Assembly (NCBI RefSeq): GCF_944324525.1
Contig: NZ_CALUWS010000030.1
Location: 1-34,357, forward strand
Direction: 5' to 3'
Length of the DNA: 34,357 bases
Origin: an uncultured Desulfovibrio sp.
GTDB taxonomy: Bacteria; Desulfobacterota; Desulfovibrionia; Desulfovibrionales; Desulfovibrionaceae
The notes under the pieces are model-generated. The model saw only the letters and a program-made list of their open reading frames with translations, had not been told where the DNA came from and searched no databases. How positions within the stretch are numbered: position 1 is the stretch's first letter; the number at the start of each line of letters is the position of its first letter. Positions 7,555 through 14,452 of the stretch are shown here, piece after piece. The position numbers were made by a program, and so were the translations under genes.

Positions 7555-8037
7555 TTAACACGATCCGTCCTCCACTACCCGGCGGTGTAAGCGTCCGTGC
7601 CTGCCATGACCGAACCGGTGGTCGGGGCAGTCCGCGGCGGGCTGTTCCGGCCGTTCCGCACGCTCTGAATCTGTTTCCGTCGCCGCTGCCACGCCGCATG
7701 CCGGGCCCCCGCGCCCGTGCCGTCCCGGGGCGCCGTGTCCGTGGCCGGCGCAAGACCGCATCTGGACGTTGCCGCCCTCGCAGCGCAGCGCCCAGCCGTC
7801 CCGCAGGGCCGTGGCCACCCGCCTGCGAGCCTCGCCCAGCAGGCGGCAGAGCGTCGGCGTGGACACGCCCATACGCCCGGCCGCCGCTTCCTGCGGCAGT
7901 CCTTCCGCATCCACGAGGCGCAGGGCCTCGAACATGTCCAGCCCCAACGTCACCTCCGCCGCCTGCCGCCGTCCTTCCGGCAGGTAACGCTCCCAGGGGG
8001 GCGGGCACTCGATGTGGCGGGTCTTTTGCGGACGCAT
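7555..8037 (-). CDS. DUF134 (UPF0251) family DNA-binding protein
   Basis: A 160-residue protein whose first about 90 residues are typical DUF134: PPPWERYLPEG near the N-terminus, then LGLDMFEALRLVDAEGL and a helix-turn-helix with recognition helix GVSTPTLCRLLGEARRRV, as in sigma-70 region 4. The C-terminal about 65 residues are an atypical His/Gly/Arg-rich tail (AGHGHGAPGRHGRGG, HRFGHGRHGRLHR) like the neighbouring small protein, suggesting that it senses a metal. The ATG at 8037 has GAGG nine bases upstream. A TTGACG-N17-TATATA promoter and the TGAAATATATTTCA palindrome lie directly upstream, so either this protein or a Fur-type regulator may control it. DUF134 genes often neighbour NifX/MTH1175-like genes; none is seen here. 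Confidence 0.8.
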   Translation of the reverse strand: MRPQKTRHIECPPPWERYLPEGRRQAAEVTLGLDMFEALRLVDAEGLPQEAAAGRMGVSTPTLCRLLGEARRRVATALRDGWALRCEGGNVQMRSCAGHGHGAPGRHGRGGPACGVAAATETDSERAERPEQPAADCPDHRFGHGRHGRLHRRVVEDGSC

Positions 8038-8053
8038 GAAGATATCCTCTTTT

Positions 8054-8067
8054 TGAAATATATTTCA
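8054..8067. promoter_or_regulatory. Operator-like palindrome TGAAATATATTTCA, copy 2
   Basis: Identical to 6857-6870. It starts at the last base of the -10 region of the promoter at 8068-8096, covering the presumed transcription start, so a bound protein would block transcription. Confidence 0.75.
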
Positions 8068-8096
8068 TATATAATCCCGCATCGCCGGACCGTCAA
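8068..8096 (-). promoter_or_regulatory. Sigma-70 promoter of the DUF134-HMA unit
   Basis: On the minus strand TTGACG (8096-8091) and TATATA (8073-8068) are separated by exactly 17 bases. The start codon is 31 bases beyond the -10. Confidence 0.65.
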
Positions 8097-8204
8097 GGGG
8101 GAGCTCCGGCTTTTCCCGCCGTTTTGCACCCACAGCGCCGCGAAAGATCAAAATTTTTCTGTTAACCATGTCAATTTGTTAGCGATGGCCTGCCAAATCC
8201 GGCA

Positions 8205-8233
8205 TTGCCAGCAGGCACGGATTCCGCTACATT
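8205..8233 (+). promoter_or_regulatory. Promoter region of gdhA
   Basis: TTGCCA (8205-8210), a 17-base spacer and TACATT (8228-8233) make a plausible sigma-70 promoter. Inside it AGGCACGGATTCCGC (8213-8227) has GG and GC ten bases apart, the spacing of a sigma-54 promoter, though it matches the consensus only in part. Small TGCC...GGCA inverted repeats surround it. Confidence 0.4.
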
Positions 8234-8282
8234 TTTTCAGGTTTTTCCGCTATTTTTGACAACCGTCATTGTGCATCTTTAA

Positions 8283-9647
<1,365 letters not shown>

Positions 9648-9678
9648 GCGTCCGACGCGGCAAACGCGTTTTTATCCT

Positions 9679-9709
9679 GGGGGGAGGGGCTTCCTCCCCC
9701 CATATTTTT
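9679..9709 (+). terminator. gdhA terminator
   Basis: A 9-bp stem GGGGGGAGG/CCTCCCCCC (9679-9687, 9693-9701) is followed by ATATTTTTA, 31 bases after the stop codon. Confidence 0.7.
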
Positions 9710-9898
9710 ACATCTCCTTACGTCTCCTTGCCGCCCACGTTCGCCCTGTCGGTCACAATAAGGCAGGGTGACTTTCTTTTTTCAAAGGGATGCAGCGTCA
9801 ATCCGGCATCGTTGGCCCCGGAGCATTTCTTCTGTCGCCGGCTGGCGGCTTCGGCCCGGCGTCCGGGCGTGGTCGCCTCCCGGCGGGCGACCGAATGG

Positions 9899-9958
9899 CG
9901 GCCCGCAGGGCCGTGCCCGTTAGGCGACGCAGGAGCCTTACGGGCATCGACAGCAGAG
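9899..9958 (+). repeat. 60-bp dispersed repeat D, copy 1
   Basis: CGGCCCGCAGGGCCGTGCCC through CATCGACAGCAGAG. It is 58 of 60 identical to 25392-25451, and an inverted, more diverged copy lies at about 23083-23131. No ORF crosses both copies in the same frame with conserved protein, so it is an intergenic DNA repeat. Confidence 0.75.
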
Positions 9959-9999
9959 ATGGGGCAGGGGGTGAGAGGGGCGAGCCCCTCTACACCCCC

Positions 10000-10195
10000 T
10001 ACGACCCCCGTACTCCCCCTGTCCGTGTGGCGGAGGGCGTCACTGTCGCATGACGTGTACCCTGTCCGCCGCTCGCCGCAGGGGGCAAGTCGGCGCGCAT
10101 CTTCCCGCTTCGCGGGTGATATGCGCGCCTGCTGCGGCGCTCCCGCTGCGCGGGGATCGCCTCCGCGCCCCGGCTCGCTGGGGTGTGGGATTTTT
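10000..10195. repeat. Left arm of a long imperfect inverted repeat
   Basis: Sequence around CCCCCGTACTCCCCCTGTCC, GCGCCTGCTGCGGCGCTCCC and GGGGATCGCCTC recurs inverted at about 10735-10865. The 540 bp between the arms hold no convincing gene. Within it 10035-10074 is 38 of 40 identical to 29931-29970. Confidence 0.6.
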
Positions 10196-10343
10196 TCCAG
10201 CTTTCGCGTTGCGTGAAGGGGAGCATCTCTCCGGTATGAAGATTCCCTTCTGACCTGTTTCTACGGCACACAAGCGACTTTTATTGCCGTTGTTTTGCGG
10301 CTGCTGCCCGGCATTGGGGCGTGGTCGCCTCCCAGCGGGGGGC

Positions 10344-10375
10344 AGGGGGCAGGGGCTTGCGCAGCCCCTTGCCCC
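10344..10375. repeat. GC-rich hairpin
   Basis: GGGGGCAGGGGCT and AGCCCCTTGCCCCC form a stem of about 12 pairs with one bulge. It is one of several strong hairpins in this gene-free stretch. Confidence 0.4.
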
Positions 10376-10535
10376 CTACGACCCCCAACCCCGCGTTGGG
10401 GCAGCCATTCCTGACGGACAACACGGATACGCGAGGCCTACCCTTGGCCTCCTCCCTGCCGCGCGGCAGCGGGCGTTCGGCCTCCCGCTGTCCCGCGCCC
10501 ACGCGGGACGAGCGTCCGTCCGGCGTCGGAGCTTC

Positions 10536-10691
10536 CGTCCCTTTCGGGGCGGCGATCTCCTCCGCGCCCTGCCGCGCTTACGTCGGCAAGCGGAATCGTT
10601 GCTCCCGCTCCGCAAGCGGTATGTCGTCCCTTGATGTGGGTCGTGAAAGACGGCTTTCCTTTGTTGGTTCCGTGCACTGTGCCGGAAAGAC
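10536..10691 (+). repeat. Composite dispersed repeat E, copy 1
   Basis: 10536-10619 (GGGGCGGCGATCTCCTCCGC and CCGCTCCGCAAGCG) matches 29600-29688. The next part, from TCGTCCCTTGATGTGG through ACGGCTTTCC, matches 29827-29880. In both places the two modules are in the same order, which points to an inherited mosaic and not to chance GC similarity. Confidence 0.65.
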
Positions 10692-10734
10692 GGTGCTGGT
10701 GATGAGGGAAATGCTCCCCGCTGGCCGAAGCACG

Positions 10735-10865
10735 AACCGCGACACGCCCCACCAGCCCAGCGAGCCGGGCGCAGAGGCGATCCCCGCGAAGTGGGAGCGC
10801 CGCAGCAGGCGCACATATCGCCCGCCACCACACGGGACAAGGGGGAGTACGGGGGGCGTAGGCTA
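10735..10865. repeat. Right arm of the long imperfect inverted repeat
   Basis: The inverse complement of this stretch matches about 10000-10195, including CTGCTGCGGCGCTCCC and CGCGGGGATCGCCTC. Confidence 0.6.
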
Positions 10866-11019
10866 CCAGGCCCGGACGCCGGGCAATATCCGCAATCCAG
10901 CGACGAAAAAAGAAGGAGAGCGTTTCCCCGACATGCAAGACGCTGCGCTGGCAGGGGGGGGCTTTTCGCATATCGTCGGGAGACAGGCAGGCGAAGGGGC
11001 GGCTTTTGTGTCGCGTCGT

Positions 11020-11120
11020 CTTTTCATCCTCCCTGATAAAGCGCGTTTGGGGAAGGATGGGGGGCCTGGGGGGAAGGGAACCCCTTTACGCGCCAGCTAA
11101 AGGGGTTCCCTTCCCCCCAG
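11020..11120 (-). repeat. Hairpin repeat family A, inverted orientation
   Basis: The arms 11066-11088 and 11098-11120 form a perfect 23-bp stem with a 9-base loop. The tail runs to the left (inverse of GCGCGCTTTATCAGGGAGGA). The following 11121-11425 contains an AT-rich patch (11270-11320), probably the promoter of licCA, and nothing else I can support. Confidence 0.75.
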
Positions 11121-11425
11121 CCGGACACGGCCCGCGGAGGAGCGGAGGGCTGTGGCCTGTGACCTGTGACGGAGGTCACCGAGAGGGGCGATAAAGAAGG
11201 ATGGACAATCTGGGGAAGATGTGGGAAAGAGGCGAAACGTCCCCTGTTGCCGCGTGGCTGCGGCACGGAGATGTTGTTGATTTTGTAACAGAATATTTCC
11301 AATTGTTTCTTTGCTGGAACAGTTGGGAGATGTGGGGAAACAGTATCGGCCATCATGTGCCGCCGTTGCACGGGAATGGTGCGGCGGGGAATGGGCATCA
11401 TGCTGCAGCCGGAAGGGGAAATGCC

Positions 11426-12901
11426 TTGCGCGCCAATATCCTTTGCGCCGGTCTCGGGACGCGTCTGCGTCCGCTTACCTATATAAAACCCAAGCCGCTG
11501 CTGAGCATAGGCGGCTACCCGCTGGTGGAGCGCACCATCCGCCAGCTCCGCGCCGACGGCGTGGACGACATCGCGCTGGTGGTGGGCTACAAGCGGGAGT
11601 GCTTTGAATACCTGCGGGAGCGTTACGGCGTCCAGCTCATCGTGTCCGAGCGGTTTGACACGGCCAACAATTTTTCTTCCCTCGAACTGGTGGCGGACAG
11701 GCTGGGAGACAGTCTCGTCATCGACGGGGACCTGTATATTCGCCGTCCGCTGGTGCCGCTGGTGCGGCCCGGCGTGGCCCAGTTCATCACGCAGAAAACG
11801 GAGCGCGGCAAGGAGTGGGAGCTCATCACCGACGACGCGGACCGTGTGGTGGCGGTGAAAAAGGATTCGTCCGAAGGCTATTCCATGTCCGGCGTGTCCT
11901 ACTGGACGGAAGAGGCGGCCGAGCTGCTGCGGCGGGAGCTGGCCCGCAGCGGTCCCGATGATTACTGGGAGGATGCCGCCATCCGCATCCTTGACCGTGT
12001 GCCGGTGTACGCCACGCGGACGAAGCTGCTGCAATGCGAGATCGACAGCCTGGACGACGTGCTGTCGCTGGGGTTGCTCTCGGCCGACGAGCTGGCCGAC
12101 CAGTGCTCGGAGACGAGCATGGCCGAGAAGCTCAAGGGGCTCACCAACGATACGTATCTTATCCGGCTGCACGGCAAGGGGGTGGTGCTGCGCATCCCCG
12201 GCCGGGGGACGGATCAGATCATCGACCGTACGCTGGAGTCGGCCATGCTGGGCCTGCTGGACGGCATGGACATCACGCCGAAGTGCACCTTTTATTCCGG
12301 CGGCATCAAGACCACGGACTTTCTGGAAGATCACGCGGTGCTGACGCCGGAAGGGCTGGACGCATCCACCATCGAGGGGGTGGCCGGTCTCATGCGGCGG
12401 CTGCACGCCATCCCGCTGCCGCAGGGCTTCAAGGAGCAGTACGGCCCCAATGCGGCCCTGTCGGTGCTCAATGAGGTCAAGCTGTACGAGCGTCAGAGCG
12501 GCATCAATCTGCTGGCCGACGAGGAGCGCCGCCAGATCTACGACTTCGCCCGCGAGATGGACCGGGACGAAAAGCGGTTCTGTCACCGGGATTTCGTGCT
12601 GGAGAACATCTTGCGGCGCGGCGAAAGCATGAAGCTCATCGACTTTGAATATGCCTGCTTCTGTTCGCCGTACTGGGATTACGCCAGCTTCGTCACGGAG
12701 ACGCGCCTTGCCGGGGAACGGCTGGAGGCCTTCGTGCGCTGCTGCGGCATGGACCGGCGGCGGTTGCTCAAGGCCATGATCATCGTGGATTACATCTGGG
12801 GCCTGTGGGGCTTTTACCGGGAATGCATCGACTACGGTCGCGGCCGCATCGCGGAGATGGACCGCAACCTGCGCCTGTTGCAGGCGGGGGGCACGCTGTG
12901 A
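11426..12901 (+). CDS. LicC-LicA fusion: CTP:phosphocholine cytidylyltransferase + choline kinase
   Basis: This 491-residue fusion could make CDP-choline from choline, ATP and CTP on one chain. Residues 1-230 are a nucleotidyltransferase: RANILCAGLGTRLRPLT, KPKPLL and IDGDLYI (metal-binding Asp). Residues about 235-491 are a LicA/choline-kinase-type kinase: TNDTYLIRLHGKGVVLRIPG and GTDQIIDRTLE near its start, then HRDFVLEN with H387, D389 and N394, and IDFEY with D406 and E408, the catalytic and metal residues of the fold. The usual order is separate licA and licC genes. I chose the TTG at 11426 because AAGGGG lies 7 bases upstream and it puts the initiator directly before RANILCAGLGT. The frame stays open to an ATG at 11201, but those 75 codons look non-coding. 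Ethanolamine is an alternative substrate. Confidence 0.8.
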   Translation: MRANILCAGLGTRLRPLTYIKPKPLLSIGGYPLVERTIRQLRADGVDDIALVVGYKRECFEYLRERYGVQLIVSERFDTANNFSSLELVADRLGDSLVIDGDLYIRRPLVPLVRPGVAQFITQKTERGKEWELITDDADRVVAVKKDSSEGYSMSGVSYWTEEAAELLRRELARSGPDDYWEDAAIRILDRVPVYATRTKLLQCEIDSLDDVLSLGLLSADELADQCSETSMAEKLKGLTNDTYLIRLHGKGVVLRIPGRGTDQIIDRTLESAMLGLLDGMDITPKCTFYSGGIKTTDFLEDHAVLTPEGLDASTIEGVAGLMRRLHAIPLPQGFKEQYGPNAALSVLNEVKLYERQSGINLLADEERRQIYDFAREMDRDEKRFCHRDFVLENILRRGESMKLIDFEYACFCSPYWDYASFVTETRLAGERLEAFVRCCGMDRRRLLKAMIIVDYIWGLWGFYRECIDYGRGRIAEMDRNLRLLQAGGTL

Positions 12902-14298
12902 GGCCGTTCCTTTCTTTGCCGGCGGTGCGCTATCTGGGGCTGCTGGCCCTGCTGGAGGCGGCCTTCCCAGCGCCCGCACAGGCCTATCTTGACCCCGGCA
13001 CGGGCAACATCCTCGTGTATGTGGCCATCAGCCTGGTGGGCACGATCCTCTATTTCCTGAAAAACCTCGTCTATGCGATCATGGGAAGGGCGCGGGGCGA
13101 GCAGGCGGGACGGCGGGAGCTGCACCATGAGCGTATCCTGCTCTTTTCCGAAGGGCGGAGCTATTACTATACGTTCAAGCCCATCATCGACTCCCTCCTG
13201 CGGCGGGGCATCCCCTTTTCCTATATCACGATGGATGTGGAAGACCCGGCCCTGACCATCGAGGACGACCTCATGGATTCCCGCTACATCGGCAACGGCG
13301 CGGCGGCCTACGCACGGGCGGCTGGCCGCCGGGCGGACGTCATGCTGTCCACCACGCCCAACATCGGCACGCCGGGCTTCCCCATGCCGAGGCCGCGCCG
13401 GGTGCGCTGTCTGGCCCATGTCTGCCACGGCGTGGGGGACATCGCCATGTACCAGAAAGGTTCCCTCGACCACTACGATGCCGTGCTCATGGTGGGGGAT
13501 TTCATGCTGCCGAGCATCCGCCGTCTGGAGGAGCTGCGCGGCCTGCCCGCCAAGGAGTGCGTCTCCCTCGGTCTGCCCTATCTGGACGAGCTGGCGCGCA
13601 AGGCGCAGCCCAAAAAGGAGCGGAGCACGCCGGCCGTGGTGCTGGTGGCCCCGTCCTGGGGCAACAAGGGCTGTCTTTCGGTCTGCGGGCCGCAATTCCT
13701 GGTGGATCTGGCCAAGGCGGGGTATGAGGTCATCTTCCGGCCGCATCCGCAGTCGCTCAAGGTGGAGACGGACATGCTGGCCTCCGTCCATGAGCTGCTG
13801 CGCGACTTCCCCAACGTGCATTTCGACACGGATATGGACGCCACCGCTTCCATGAGCCGGGCCGACATCATGATCTCCGACAAGTCGTGCGTGCGCTTCG
13901 ACTTCGCGTTCCTTTACGAAAAGCCGGTCATCACGCTGGATATCCCGGTACGTAACCCCGAACTCTATGAAGTGGCGGATCTGGGCGTGATCTGGGAGGA
14001 TACCGTGGCCGCCCGGCTGGGCGAGGTCGTCGCCCCGGATCAGTTCGACCGCATCCTGCCCGCCGTGGAGCGGGCCCTTGCCATGCCTTCCGCGGCGCTG
14101 GCGGCCTTCCGCGATCAATGCGTGGCCTGCCGGGGCTGGAGCGGGGAGGCCATCGTGGACTGGACGCTGGAGGTGCTGCAGCGCCACGATGCCCGCCAGG
14201 GCGAGCGGACGGCGGATGCCCGGCAGCAGGGCGGCACGCCCGGCGGCCAGCCCGGAACGACGCCGGAAACGGCGCACCCGGGACAGGCCTCGGCATGA
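12898..14298 (+). CDS. CDP-glycerol:glycerophosphotransferase-family protein (TagB/TagF-like)
   Basis: This 466-residue protein has the Glyphos_transf fold used to add glycerol-phosphate (or related alcohol-phosphate) units to polymers. Landmarks are HVCHGVGD, GLPYLDEL, FRPHP (the conserved RPHP) and the C-terminal ISDKSCVRFDFAFLYEKPVI, which matches the usual SDxSSxxFDF motif. The GTG start at 12898 overlaps the stop of licCA by GTGA, with a purine-rich AGGCGGGGGG upstream, so translation is coupled. The first about 21 residues are signal-like (ending APAQA), followed by YLDPGTGN and one membrane helix (about 30-50), so it is anchored; orientation is uncertain. The C-terminal 30 residues are low complexity. 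It may transfer glycerol-P or, given the neighbour, phosphocholine. Confidence 0.8.
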   Translation: MRPFLSLPAVRYLGLLALLEAAFPAPAQAYLDPGTGNILVYVAISLVGTILYFLKNLVYAIMGRARGEQAGRRELHHERILLFSEGRSYYYTFKPIIDSLLRRGIPFSYITMDVEDPALTIEDDLMDSRYIGNGAAAYARAAGRRADVMLSTTPNIGTPGFPMPRPRRVRCLAHVCHGVGDIAMYQKGSLDHYDAVLMVGDFMLPSIRRLEELRGLPAKECVSLGLPYLDELARKAQPKKERSTPAVVLVAPSWGNKGCLSVCGPQFLVDLAKAGYEVIFRPHPQSLKVETDMLASVHELLRDFPNVHFDTDMDATASMSRADIMISDKSCVRFDFAFLYEKPVITLDIPVRNPELYEVADLGVIWEDTVAARLGEVVAPDQFDRILPAVERALAMPSAALAAFRDQCVACRGWSGEAIVDWTLEVLQRHDARQGERTADARQQGGTPGGQPGTTPETAHPGQASA

Positions 14299-14452
14299 TC
14301 CCGCCCTCTGGACGGCGTCCGTCCGAGGACCGCCGTCCTTTCTGAGACCACCGCAACATGTTCATTGCCCCGGCGCATCCCGCCGTCAGGACGGGAGAGG
14401 CCGTACGGCCCCACGACGGAGAGCGTCGCGGGGCTTTGGAGAAAAGACGTCC

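Noticed and set aside
10321-11100. Open frame of 259 codons in the repeat-rich gap
   Set aside because: Runs through palindromic repeats shared with other intergenic regions; no domain and no ribosome binding site.
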